Of a stretch of DNA of 64,000 nucleotides, positions 23,263 through 34,544 are shown piece after piece (within the stretch, counting starts at the first letter, position 1; each line of letters begins with the position of its first letter). The DNA is from Gigaspora rosea (Eukaryota > Glomeromycota > Glomeromycetes > Diversisporales > Gigasporaceae): the NCBI GenBank assembly GCA_003550325.1, contig QKWP01000107.1, positions 376,929 through 440,928 of the forward strand, in the 5' to 3' direction. The notes below the pieces were generated by a model. The model was not told where the DNA came from. It ran no database searches and saw only the letters and a program-made list of their open reading frames with translations. Both the position numbers and the translations under genes were made by a program.

Positions 23263-23814
23263 AATTTTACGGTGCTTATAAATTAACTTGGAAATAACCC
23301 GTACTAGTAGTATACTTTATTTTTATATTTTTTTTTATTAATATATTATGATTGTAAATTTTTAAGTATTTGACATGTAAATGCTAACAATATTATATTA
23401 ATAAATATATTTTTTTTCTATGCAAGTTACATCAAATCGTTTTGTTAATTTACTTTAATATTTTCATATATTAAGACAATTTTTGTCTTGAATCGGTACA
23501 AGATTGAACATTTAGCATGCCCAATTATGATTATATTATTTCAATCAAATTATCAAGTGGTTAAAAGTGACAAAAATCTTTTTAACTGAATTTAACTATA
23601 ATGTTCATATTTGCAAAGTTAATTAAATGATATTATTTTGATATTTGCTATATTAATATACTATTATTTTCTAATCTATAATTTTTGTATGACTAAAATT
23701 ATCAAACGTATTGATTATTGCTCTCTTATATCATATAAGCAAATATTATAAATTTGAAAAGCTTATTGTAAAAGTATCGAAAATCTTTATATTAACAAAA
23801 AGTATTATATTGAT

Positions 23815-23942
23815 CATCAGTCCGTCCGGTCTATCACTATTCAGTTCTATTTGGTCCTGAACCGCAGTCCGGTCTGGTTTTTTAAAAGACTAGCCGGTCT
23901 TTTACCCAGAACGGACTGGACAGACCGATTAACAGCTCTAAT
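23815..23942. repeat. CCGGTCTG-rich hairpin
   Basis: GTCCGGTCTG and GACCGGTC-like motifs in both orientations, ending AACAGCTCTA, which resembles a hAT right end. The left end was not found. It is GC-rich against the AT background. Confidence 0.35.
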
Positions 23943-24135
23943 TGTAATCAGACCGTAAGAAAATTAAAATAAGATGATCGATACTATTTAAATCTCGTGC
24001 ATTTGATTATTTGCATGATAATATCGTAATAAATTTGTCATAATTTGTAATCAGTCTATTACTATGAATTAATAATCAATTTATATTTTTTTTAAAAATA
24101 TCGACTTCATTCAATCAATTAATCAATCAATTATA

Positions 24136-24797
24136 TGCTGGCTAGTTCATAGATATCGGATATACAATCAAATTTTATAAGCAATCAGGTTTTAAATTAT
24201 CTAGATATTAGAATTTTCCTTGTATCTATCTACATTCGTACAGTAAATAATCAGTACAGGATAGATATCGGATATACAATCAAATTTTATAAGATTTTAA
24301 ATTATCTAGATCTTAGAATTTTCCTCAATTGACATTCGTATCTATCTACGTTTGTACAGTAAAATAACCAATACAGGTTTATACTCCTTGACATGATCAT
24401 GTAATGCATATTTAGTTAGTGTAATTCCGAAAGACAATAATAAAAAAAAGACATTTTTTTATAATAATCGTCATGCACTTCAATCGAGACAAAAACCTGT
24501 TAATGCTCTGGCAAGTTCATAGATATCGGATATACAATCAAATTGTATAAGCAATCAGGTTTTAAATTATCTAGATACCTCATATCTATCCATTCGTAAA
24601 TAGCCAATACAGGATAGATATCGGATATCCAATCAAATTTTCTAAGGTTTTAATAGATCGATCTTAGAATTTTTTACATTCATACAGTAAAATAACCAAT
24701 ACAGGTTTATTACTCCTTGCAATTTCGAAAGACAATAATAAAAAAAAAGATAATGATCGTTATGCACTTCAATCGAGACAAAAACCTGTTAAAGCGA
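24136..24797. repeat. Imperfect direct duplication of about 360 bp
   Basis: GATATCGGATATACAATCAA begins near 24156, 24263, 24522 and (mutated) 24620. The 3' part, ending AATCGAGACAAAAACCTGTT, occurs at about 24480 and 24774. Two large units, each with an internal half-repeat, are evident. Confidence 0.7.
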
Positions 24798-24999
24798 TGT
24801 TTGGTTAAACAATTCTTATACAATAGATAAATATAGTACTATGTGATGCATTGTGTGATGTATAAGTGCAGAAATTCATGTTTTTACTGTGTTTAATGCA
24901 TTGTCCAATTAGTTATGAGATTTTGCAGACGTACATCTTTTAAAATGCCATAAAACCATACACTACGTGATTTGTATCACTCCGTTCCTGGTATAAATT

Positions 25000-25317
25000 C
25001 TGATCTATCAATCCATTTTGAATAATTTAACTGCCAAAATAATCGTCTCTATGAGACGATTCTAACAAGCTCAAAATTATTTAAATCTGATCACAGGATT
25101 CTGAGATCATTAAGAATCTGTACTATGTAGACAATCAACTGAGAAATGGGTTGTTATATATACAACCCATTTTTCAGTTGATTGTCTACATAGTACAGAT
25201 TCTTAACGATCTCAGGATCCTGTGATCAGATTTTAATATTTTGAGCTTGTTAGAATCGTCTTATAGAGATAATTATTTTAGTAGTTAAATCATTCAAAAC
25301 AGATCAATAGATCTGAA
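25000..25317. mobile_element. 318-bp hairpin element with GTCTC core
   Basis: An almost complete inverted repeat around 25157 (ends TGATCTATCAATCCATTTT / AGATCAATAGATCTGA). The arms match the arm family at 11687, 13400, 22118 and 25325, including GATCACAGGAT and ACGATTCTAACAAGCTC. No coding capacity. Confidence 0.7.
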
Positions 25318-25531
25318 GAAATTTGATATTAAATGTGTTTACATAGTAATTCTAAAAAATACTATTAAAATTGACAAATCTTGAAAGTTATTGGGATCCT
25401 GTGATTGGATTTTGGTGATTTTAGGCTCATTAGAATCATCTCATCAAAACAGACATTTTGAAAGTTAAATCATCCAAAATGGACCAGTAGATCAAGAGAT
25501 ATCAGCAAGTTCACAAATTAGCTGATATGCT

Positions 25532-26587
25532 TTGCTTTCTATACCAATTCATTTTACAGCTATAAAATTTTCTTCCAATACTACAACTAATATACTGCAA
25601 CTAATAGTACAAGCAAATACTACCTTCTCGGAATTTACCTTCTATAATGTTGGATCTGTTACTAATCTTAGTAACTCAAAATGCTCAATGGGAATAGCCC
25701 TGAATACAAACTTACAACAATTCAATCATTTATCAGTTCTTTGCACAAATCCAAAACTAGCTATCATTATACAAAGCAAAACTAACTGCAATACTATTAT
25801 CTATATTATTTATATATATACTGATTTCCAATCTAATATCTCAAAACACAAGACCTCTTTTACATACTAAATACAATCCTAGCAAAATATACTCATATAA
25901 TTATTGTTCTATTTGGTATACCCTTTTGGTTCCAGCATATAGCAATAATAAATTTAACAATTTTGCTGATGAACTAGCAAAAAACTATACAAATTCTCTA
26001 GTTTTAGAATTTTTTCCTAACAACATCTATATATAATTCTTTATTTTATCTACAATACAAATACTTTAATATAGAGCAAAATATTGCAATACACATATTA
26101 TTGCAATATGGTTATCACAAAACCAAATTCAGTATATAATTCCTATTGCAACCCAAATTAATTGGAATACCACATAGCTTTTGTTTTAACAATAACCACA
26201 AATGCTCATACAATTACACTAACTTTCAACTTTGCCAATTCAAATCATTTTAAATTAAAATTTATTGTATATACTTCCTTTACTACCTTATCTCAACTCC
26301 TTAAATTCTAACAATTCTAAACACACAAAATGCATTTCTTGCAATCAATCTGAAAGCCAATTTCATTGGCTATTCTGTACCAGATATAACAATATATCTT
26401 ACATTATTTATAATACTATTATACATTCTTCTTTTTATATTTCTCAGATGTAACAGATATTCAAATTTAATAACTCTGTAAAACCTTATTAATTACTAAT
26501 ACTTAAATCCCAATTACTATTCCCCTTTTAATACTCCCTTATTTATGACTACTATTCAAGGCTTTATTTCACTCCTACTAATTAATA
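25532..26587 (+). pseudogene. 3' remnant of an old LINE: RNase H and zinc-binding region
   Basis: Frame pieces resemble the end of an RNase H-bearing LINE ORF2. At 25660-25850 the order NSKCSMGIAL..., NPKLAIIIQ, IYTDFQSNI fits RNase H. At about 25945 SNNKFNNFADELAKNY fits its final helix. At about 26310-26390 KCISCNQSESQFHWLFC fits the zinc motif C-x2-C...H-x3-C. Stops and frameshifts abound. It lies just right of the 22118-25529 element. The match is by motif order, not alignment. Confidence 0.6.
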
Positions 26588-27402
26588 TTATCCTTTAAAC
26601 CTTCTAGTGGGCAAATTTGCCTGCTTAAATTTTTTTGACCAATTATTGTACAATTTCTCAAAATTTTATTAAGCCGCACCCATAATCTCTTGACTAGTAT
26701 GAAAGAATACTACATGCTAGTTGACATATGATTGTTATTTTGCGAAATTTTCTTAATATTATTCCAAAATCATCTAAGTATGGCTGACTGTTCATATGAT
26801 CTTTATGATCAAATATAATAGTAAAAATGATACTTTTATGTGACAATTGTATAACATCTTTATGATCATCACACAGAGGTACCTTTTATAATATAAATTT
26901 GAAGTTGGTCAAAGATTCTTCATGACCAACTTTACAGAATTGGTTTTTGAAATAATGCAAGTGAGATGAGGTGACTCAAAAGCTTGGTTAAAATAGCATA
27001 TTTTATACCCTTTGTGTGAATTTATGCCCTTTGTTTGGATTATTTCGAGTATGCCACACTGCAGCTATTGAATGCGACATGTAGCTCGAGCTTTTTGAAG
27101 TTACTATAACCAATTAGAATTGAAATTTTATAAAAAAAATTTTTTTATGCTTTATTTTTGTCAAATTATTTAAGTGAGAAAATTTGCCCAGGACCCCGAA
27201 TATACATAGATAGGTTAGGTAAGAGTTGGCTTATTTTTGAGGTTTTTAATGCAGATCTTTTCTATTTATAGTAATTATTTGCTTATTTTTGAAGTTTTTT
27301 CTACAGATCTTTTCTTTTTTAGTAACCCTATAATTAACCTGACCTGTCTATGTATATTTTGGGGTCCTATTTGCCCACTTAAGTAGACGGTTTAAAGGAT
27401 AA
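26588..27402. mobile_element. TTAAACC-ended element, copy 1 (interrupted)
   Basis: Inverted ends CCTTTAAACC...GGGCAAATTTGCC (left) and GGGCAAATTT in inverse with ACGGTTTAAAGG (right). Its interior (26640-27180) is clearly related to 60274-60790: TGGTCAAAGATTC, ATCATCACA, GTGAATTTATGCCCTT appear in the same order. The 178-bp MITE copy b inserted at 27190 splits its right end. No coding capacity. Confidence 0.65.
27190..27368 (+). mobile_element. 178-bp MITE, 8-bp TSD, copy b
   Basis: Runs from AGGACCCCGAATATACATAG to GGGGTCCT with a perfect 8-bp duplication ATTTGCCC (27182-27189, 27369-27376). Removing it with one TSD restores the right end of the 26588-27402 element, which dates it as the younger insertion. 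Confidence 0.88.
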
Positions 27403-27924
27403 TTAAATACTCTTTTTACAAAATAGCTTTCAATATTGCTATTAAAATTTTTTATATTTCTTTTATAATATTTATAAACAACTCTAAAACTATATTGTAC
27501 TAAACTTGCACAATAGAAAACCTCTTAAAACTTCAGTTTAACATCTACTATTCTACCAAATTATATACTTCTATATATAAACATACCAGAATTTACTATA
27601 CTTATAGTTGTGTCTGTGGTCTTCCTAACTAGTTTCTTTTAATTATATGATAAAGATACTAATACATATTTACCTATTGGTAGAGCACTTCAAAAAATTG
27701 ATATCTGGTTATATCAATAGATTAAATATAGTTCAAATACTAATTCTATACTTCATATTCAAATCTAGATAAGTTTTAACTACTCTTGTAGGTTTAAATT
27801 GCAGATAAATTAGATAAATATTAATTTTGTCTATAGTTTGAGTCTCAACACTTGTAATATAAACTGTATTAAATAGTTTTGTAATATTGAGAAACTATTG
27901 AGAAACCCAAAAAGAATCTTATAA
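27403..27924. other. AT-rich intergenic sequence
   Basis: No feature could be supported. Confidence 0.45.
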
Positions 27925-27970
27925 AGTAGGTATTCCTAAATTGGCACAGTTCCTAAATTGACGCAGTTAT

Positions 27971-28089
27971 GATATCTTATGTTCCAGTGATCGGATTCAT
28001 GTGATTTTGGTACCATCCGACTCGTCTTGTTGAGACGAGTCGAACGGTACCAAAATCACATGAATCCAATCACTGGAACGCAAGATATC
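27971..28089. repeat. 119-bp hairpin, copy 1
   Basis: A nearly perfect palindrome (GATATCTTATGTTCCAGTGA... and inverse) centred on CTCGTCTTGTTGAGACGAG. It is preceded by TTGACGCAGTTAT, as is copy 2 at 28156. The open frame across both is a by-product of symmetry. Confidence 0.8.
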
Positions 28090-28155
28090 ACTATTTAAAT
28101 GATCTAAATTAATTTTATTATTTGGTGTATTAACAAGAAGAATTGACGCAGTTAT

Positions 28156-28274
28156 GATTTCTCGTGCTCTAGTGATCGGATTTGTGTGATTTTGGTGCCA
28201 TTCAACTTGTCTCATTGAGACGAGTCGAACGGAACCAAAATCACACAAATCCGATCACTGAAACACGAAATATC
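28156..28274. repeat. 119-bp hairpin, copy 2
   Basis: Same structure as the 27971 copy with about 10-15 percent changes, most compensated on the other arm. Core CTTGTCTCATTGAGACGAG. The core recurs in the 11687, 13400 and 25000 repeat arms. Confidence 0.8.
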
Positions 28275-28658
28275 ACTATTTATTTAATTTGCATTGATTT
28301 GCATTGATTTTATTACTTGTCAAAAATAGTCACGATACATTAAATTAGCTTTTCAAACCAAACGAACTGATATTAATATATTTGTCAAAGTAATTCAATC
28401 AAAAATCCTTTTAAAATTGTATCGATTGAACCATTTTTTGTTTAATAAGTATGTATTCATGTTTAAACGGCACTAAATTTCNAAAACGCAAAATTCAATC
28501 GATTGTAAATATTTACAGATAAAATTATGTACCGCTATATTGAAATCTCAAAACCTTTCTTTAATTGAATAAAACTATTCCACTTGATAGCAGTAAAAAA
28601 TTAAAACGTGATTGAAACGAAGAGTAACAATTTATTACAAAAAATTTTTAATAAAATA

Positions 28659-30613
28659 ATGGGATACAGTGATTATAATACCAGAAGTAACGCTATTAGT
28701 AATGCCCTTAAGGCAATAAAGAATGCATCAAATGATCCCAATGTTCCCAAAGTTCCCAGTGTCAGAAGTATTGCATGAGATTATGATCTTTCTGAAGCTA
28801 CTCTTAGACATGCCATTAAAAATGATAGTCCTCCCGCTCGTCCTGGCCGTGCTAAAATTTCAACAACCCACGAAGAAGAACAGCTTGTGGGCTACTGCTT
28901 GAACATGCAGAAGCTCAGCTTTGGGTTGACAAGGTCTGGTGTAAACCAGCATGTGATTGATATTGTTCGTCAGGATGGGCGACCCAATCCTTTTAGTGAA
29001 AAAGGGCCGGGACAAAAATGGCGGCAACGCTTCATGAGGGATCATCCTGAACTTTCATTCCGTGTCCCACAAGCCCTAAATGAGGCTTGCGCGCAAAAAG
29101 CGAACCCCATAATTGTTAAGGATCATTTCGATAAACTCCAAAAAATCATCCAAGAGTATTTACTTACCGCAGATCGAATTTGGAACATGGTCCTTCTTTT
29201 GTCTTTATTTTATTTTATCTTTTTATTTTTTTTATTTTTTTTTATTCTTTTTTTTTTTTGGTTTATTTTATTTATTTTTTCCTAGGATGAAACGGGATTT
29301 ATAATTGAACCTAGAGTTCAAAAAGTTATAGCCAAAAAGGGAGTGCGCCAAGTTCATCAGGTTTCGTATGGCAGCTCACACGAGCATATTTCTGTATGCC
29401 CAACTATTTCAGCCGCTGGGACATATATCTCACCATTGTTCATATTCAAGAGAAAATGAATGATCCCAGGTCTTCTAAGTGGAGCCCCTGCAGGTTCTGT
29501 TATAGGATTCACTGAGACAGGATATATGCGAGAAAGCCTGTTTCAGAAATATATAGAGCATTTTAATAGTTCTGTCCTGCCCATAAGTCCTGTGTTGCTA
29601 ATATTAGATGGCCATAAAAGTCATATCAATTACACTAGTGTTAATTTTTGCTACGAGAATGATATCCTTCTTTATACCCTCCCCCTCATACTACTCACGT
29701 GTTACAGCCAGCTAAATTACCGTTTGCTACATTAAAAAAGTCCTATGATAAAGAGTGTGAAAAGCTTCGAATTAGTAGCAATGGTAAACATGTAACGAAG
29801 CATACATTTGCTAAAGTGTTGGGGCTATCCTATATTGCGACTTATACGCCCATGGCAATATGCAATGCATTCAAAACTACGGGAATTTGGCTATTCAACC
29901 CTATTGCAATTGGCCCTGACCGTCTAGATCCCTCATTAGCAACAGAACGTACCTATATTCCTGAACAGCAACCTTCTTCCTCTTCTTCTTTTTTCTCTTT
30001 ACCTTCTTCTTCTTTACCTTCTGCCTCATCACCACAACCGCCTTTTTCACAATTGTCGTCATCTTCACAACGTTGTCTTCATCACAATCATCATCATGAT
30101 CGTCTTCTTCGAAGCTTGTTCAATGTCATACATGCCTTACCAAGGCTAATCCTACTAAAAAGAGCTAATGTCAGAACTTAAGTTGCTAAATGAAAGAGTT
30201 GAACAACTAGAAGAAGAGGTTGAGACCCTTAAAAACCCTGGTACAAGCCCTTTGCGACTAATACTTAAATACTCTTTGCCTCGTAATTCACAGGCTGAAG
30301 ATTCAGAGATTAGAAAAGAGCAAGCTAACTCCGAACCTCCAAAATGGAAAAAGTGAAAAACAATGCCTTTCGCCCAGCTTGTAACAAATAAAAGATCATT
30401 GGAACAATTAAGGGAAGCGGAGGAGAAGGCAGAAGAGATCACCAACAAGAAACAACGTATAAAAGAAATGGCAATCCAAAAACAGACAGCAGTGAGACCA
30501 AAAAGGCGCAGAAGGAGGAAGCCTGGAAGCAAAAAAAGGAAAATGCGGAACACATAAGGGCAGAAAAACAACGTATTAAGAATTTAAAGCAACTTGGAAA
30601 AGATAAAATATAA
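28659..30613 (+). pseudogene. pogo/Fot1-like transposase, broken, with one spliceosomal intron
   Basis: A DDE transposase of the pogo group. The N-terminal helix-turn-helix region reads SNALKAIKNAS...PSVRSIA...SEATLRHAIK. A second HTH follows, with GPGQKWRQRFMRDHPELSFR. The DDE core has DETGF (first Asp, from 29286), LILDGHKSH (second Asp, about 29610) and PPHTTHVLQP (29681 on), then GIWLFNP. The C-terminus (30168 on) is a coiled-coil Lys/Glu/Arg-rich tail. Intron 29190-29285 (96 bp, GT...CCTAG, almost all pyrimidine) separates WNM from DETGF and keeps frame. Damage: stops at 28776 and 29457, a 1-base shift near 29680, a shift near 30150, a stop at 30354 and a late shift near 30550. Not functional. 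Confidence 0.8.
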
Positions 30614-30860
30614 AATTACTCCCTTTTATTGTAGTTGCGTCAAATTAGGGTAATTTCTAGATAATCTCGATTTTGAAAAGCCCACATACTAAAATAGGAA
30701 AAAATTTTTTTTTGCATTAAAAAAAAATTTTTTTAAATAAATGCTTTTTTTTAAGTTGAAAATATACAAATTTAGCAAAAACTTGCTCGTTTTTATACTA
30801 ATTCTATAACGACTTGCTATTGATAAAATTAGCTGTATCAAATTAGGCATTCTTACCTTA

Positions 30861-31196
30861 CAGTTTGTTAATAAGGATAAAAGCAAAACTTCACCTTAAC
30901 AAAAAAAATTATATTAAGACATTTTATTTATGTTTAATATTGAAAATGTTTTTTTTTTGTTAAAATGCGTGTGTGGCGCTCTTTATTTATAAACTATGTG
31001 AACTTATACCAAAACTATCTATTTACAGCTTAATAGCTTTATACATCCGTTTTTGTTTATCTGACCCTTTATCTAAAATATTGTATAATACTCTAATTTC
31101 ATATTTTAAGCAGGCCCTTACTCGGGCTCAGATTCCTCCAATTCTATCCGGAATTGACCCATCATCTACACCTCATCTTTTTAGTGTGTATAAACA
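30861..31196. other. AT-rich sequence between the pogo relic and the LINE
   Basis: No supported gene. The last part (31080-31196) may be the 3' UTR of the minus-strand LINE, since it is less AT-rich. Confidence 0.4.
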
Positions 31197-34100
31197 CTAT
31201 ATCTCATAAATAGCATTCATGTGGAGCCACGTTAGCGCCTGTCTAATCCTTTCTTTTTGAAGGTTTCTTACTGTGAAAATCTCCTCTATACTTGATGGGG
31301 GTGCTTCTTGGACTTCTGTGTCTATGTGGTCGTAGACTATCTTCCAAATTTCCTTTGCTACCCTGCACTCTAGTGCAAAGTGATCAATAGTCTGTAACTC
31401 AGTCGGGCACTATGGACATCCACTTAACTCTGGATCCACGTGTCTCAACCGGTATCATAGAGGTAATGCTTTGTGATACAGACGCCATGTAATGTCCTTT
31501 CTTTTATTTGGAACCTTTTTCTGCGACAACCAATCATTTGTTACTAGATTACTAGCAGTCTCCTCCCCTTGAGCAGAAGTTCTCTTGTTTCTATATTTCT
31601 CAATCACTTTTTTAACTGTGATTTCTGTTCCTTTTATTTCTCCGATTCCTATTTCCTGTAGTGTTCATGGCCAGCTTCCATTTGATTCTATCTTCCCCTC
31701 TGCCCTTTTCCAAGCTAGCAAGTACGGTTTCTACATGCTGGGCTAGCCACTGGTTCTTATGTTATCCACTTCCAATTTGTGTCTGGCGTTTGTGTCTCTT
31801 TTTTCTTTTAGGGACCTGTCAATTCTCTCTCTTTCCGCTCGTGTCCAAAGTGTTTGCTTTGTGACAAGCCCGGACCAAACCATAACCATTCTTGCCTCAA
31901 ACATGTCCCTAACGCCGGGGCTTTAAGTCCATATTCCTTACTGCTTTTCTGAAAGGTTGTAAATTTTGGAAGCATCCGCGATTTACCTTTAATCCAGACT
32001 GAGATTAACATGTTAATTTCAGCCATCTGCTTCTTCTTAGGTGGGTGTAGGTATGCGGCATACTATATCTTCGACAAGACTAATGTCTTAGCTACAAATA
32101 TTTTCCCTTTGTAGGAAAGGTTCCTCATCTCGTACTTTTCTAATGATTTTTTTATTCGCTTAATCGTTAGCGGACAGAGGTCCCTCTTGGGGAGCCATCT
32201 ATATGTAGGTCATGTCCCAGGATTTTAATTGTTTCATGCTCATCCACTTTCTCATACTGTGCTTCATTATCCAATAAAACTCTTCTAGCATTTGCAGTAA
32301 GAGGAACTAGCTTTGTTTTATCTCTATTTACTCGGGCATTAGAAGCTGCTTCGTATAACTTAAATGACCTTTCTATGTTCTTCTAGTCCGACAGAGACCC
32401 TATTCCAACAGACAGATCGTCTGCATAGGCCACCATTTTGAAATTTTGTCTTCCAACCGGTATACCTTGGATGTCTCTTTCCAACCTTTTTAAAATGGGT
32501 TCGAAGGCCAGTACATATAAAAGAGGTGACAGAGGATCACCTTGTCTGACTCCTCTGCTGACTTTAAAGGACTCTGAAAATTCACTATCTTTGATTATAT
32601 GTGCTTCTTGGTTATTGAACAGATTTATAATTATTTTAATCATTTGCAGATCAAAATTCATTTTCCTTAAAACTAGCCTCAGATATTCATGTTCCACTCT
32701 ATCAAAGGCTTTTGCTTGGTCTACTAGCAGGAGCCAGAGTTCCTGGTTAGGTTCATATTTGTTTCTCAAAGTCGAGATAATTTCCATGCCGGCATCTGTA
32801 ATCAGTTTGTTTCTTACAAAGCCTTGCTGGTGGTCAGGGATTATTAATTCGCAAATTCCGTTAAGTCTGTCTGCTAATATTTTCATAAAGATCTTCACAT
32901 CACTGTTTACCAGGGAGATCGGTCACCAATTATTTATGAGTTCCAGGTCTTCCGTTTTTTTAGGAATGAGCGTGATTAAGCTTTTGTGCCAGGATTCTGG
33001 CATCTTGCCCTCTTTTAAAACATTATTAAAGAGCTTATCCAGTACCAGTATTATCTCTTTCTCTGTAGCTTTATAAACTCGTAAGTTAGACCGTCATTGC
33101 CAGGAGATTTCTCTTTTGGCAGCTTCCTCACTATGTTCTGAATTTCCTCTCGAGTAATTTCTTGTAGCAAATTTTCATTCATCTCCTTCATTACCTGGGG
33201 GAGCTTCTCTGTTAATTCTTCTGCCGCCTCTTTATTTATCTTTTCTTTGTCATATAATTTAGTGTAGTAGTTGTGAATGTATTGTAAAGTGTCCTTTTCT
33301 TTATTCATTTTGTTAGGAATATTTATTTTGTCCAGGCTGCTTTGCGACCTTCTCAACTTATATCTTGAGAAAAAGAATTTGGTAGATTTCTTTCCCTTTT
33401 CAATCCATTTTGCTTTAGACCTTAATCTCCACTTTTCTGAGAGTGATGTAGCTTTTTCGCTTAACTGTACCTTTAATTCTTCCAGCTGAGTATCAAGATA
33501 ATCACAGGAACCTACTCTGGCCTTCAATTCTTTCAGTTTAGTCACCTTTTTATTTAGCTGCGCAATTCTCGTTTCCTGTATTTTTGGACCCCTAAACGGC
33601 CTTATAATTGATTAGATATTAGTTTTGCAGAGGTCCCAATCCACTGCTGAGTTTTTGGTCATGAATTTCCTCCAGGACCTCCTTTACGAGCAGATCATTC
33701 TTAAAGCAGAATTCCTCAAATCTCTATTGAGCTTCCTTTTGGGACCTTTATTATTTTGGAGGATACACTCCACCAAAAGATGATCTGAGTTTCCATATCA
33801 TGTGTTAACTCCTGAGATTAAATGACCACTATCTTCATCTACAAAAATGTAGTCAATGCATGTTGCCATTGAGCTGTTGTTTCTAGTATTTTGGTGAAAA
33901 GTTATGATGGCTTAGTGTCCGAGGTATCAGCCACATTAATGAATTCTTTTATTCTATTAGTCAATAGCTTTCTTGTGGGGTCATGTTGTACCATAGCTTG
34001 ACTAATCCTATTTTTCTCAGGGTTAATATTTGTATTAAAATCCTTAGCTATGATGTTTACCATTCTAGCTCCCTTATGTAGGGCCCAGTTCTGAAAAAAG

Positions 34101-34541
34101 GTTGCTCTTTTCCCCGGGCTTGGGGGGCATAGACATTCATTAACATAAATGTCTGGTTCTTAAATGTACACCGTGTTGAGATAATTCTCCCATTATTAGA
34201 GACCTTTATATCTTTGAACCGAATGTCTCTATTTCCAGCTAGTATTGCTGCGCATTCAGACATATTGAGTCATAATTCCATTGTGTCTTTAAAAGGTTTC
34301 TAGTGTTCTCATTTCTTAAATTTGTTTCTTGTAACATAATAAAATCTATTCTATATAATTTAAGCAAGTTTAATATAGCATCTTGTTTGTCCCTATTATT
34401 CAGCCCTTTTACGTTTAATGTGGCTATTTTAACTTCTTTTGATTGGGACAATTTGAGATAAAAGTGTGGAGGACAACTATCCTCGGGGAGAGCCCCCTTC
34501 CCCCAAAGTTGGTTGTAGGAAGCTGCCCTCGAGTTTGTCAT
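31197..34541 (-). pseudogene. LINE ORF2: endonuclease and reverse transcriptase with zinc-binding tail
   Basis: From the ATG at 34541 (MTNSRAASYNQLW...). The endonuclease is at 34430-33700 (KIATLNVKGLNN, FIMLQETNLR, later MLMNVYAPQ), with frameshifts. The linker WIEKGKKSTKFFFSRYK is near 33400. RT motif 0/1 (LPKEKSPGNDGLTYEFIK) is at about 33110. The RT core 32898-32383 has PDHQQGFVRNK, LVDQAKAFDRVEHEYL, SRGVRQGDPLSPLLYVLAFE and VAYADDLSVGIGS (YADD at 32416-32427, intact). The C-terminus has CPxCPTELQTIDHFALEC with one in-frame TAG, then KEIWKIVYDHI, ending at the TAG at 31197. The catalytic RT segment is open, but the whole ORF is interrupted several times. Confidence 0.82.
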
Positions 34542-34544
34542 TTT

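Larger units (their letters stand above)
22118..25529. mobile_element. 3.4-kb element bounded by about 210-bp inverted repeats
   Basis: Arms 22118-22330 and 25325-25529 are inverted copies. The outermost part reads GCTAATTTGTGAACTTGC, then GATCTACTAATCCATTTT. They belong to the same repeat family as the arms of 11687-13535. Inside lie a 12-bp inverted pair ACCAGGAACGGA (about 22367 and 24987), a relic at 22899-23262, a direct duplication at 24136-24797 and a hairpin at 25000-25317. No transposase was found. No clean target-site duplication was seen, so two nested insertions could also explain it. Confidence 0.45.
27925..30860 (+). mobile_element. Decayed pogo/Fot1-like DNA transposon
   Basis: Encloses a pogo-type transposase relic (28659-30613). 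The motif CCTAAATTGACGCAG (variants) occurs near 27933, 27951 and 28140 at the left. It occurs in inverse near 30636 (TGCGTCAAATTAGGG) and 30837 (GTATCAAATTAGGC) at the right. Such repeated subterminal motifs fit transposase binding sites. The exact termini are uncertain; TA lies near both proposed ends. An ambiguous base N is at 28482. Two hairpins occupy the left part. Confidence 0.6.

Noticed and set aside
27997..28248. 83-codon minus-strand frame
   Set aside because: It runs through two palindromic hairpins and repeats the same peptide at both ends; a by-product of symmetry.
30973..31209. 78-codon plus-strand frame
   Set aside because: Antisense to the LINE 3' end and hydrophobic low complexity; no motif.
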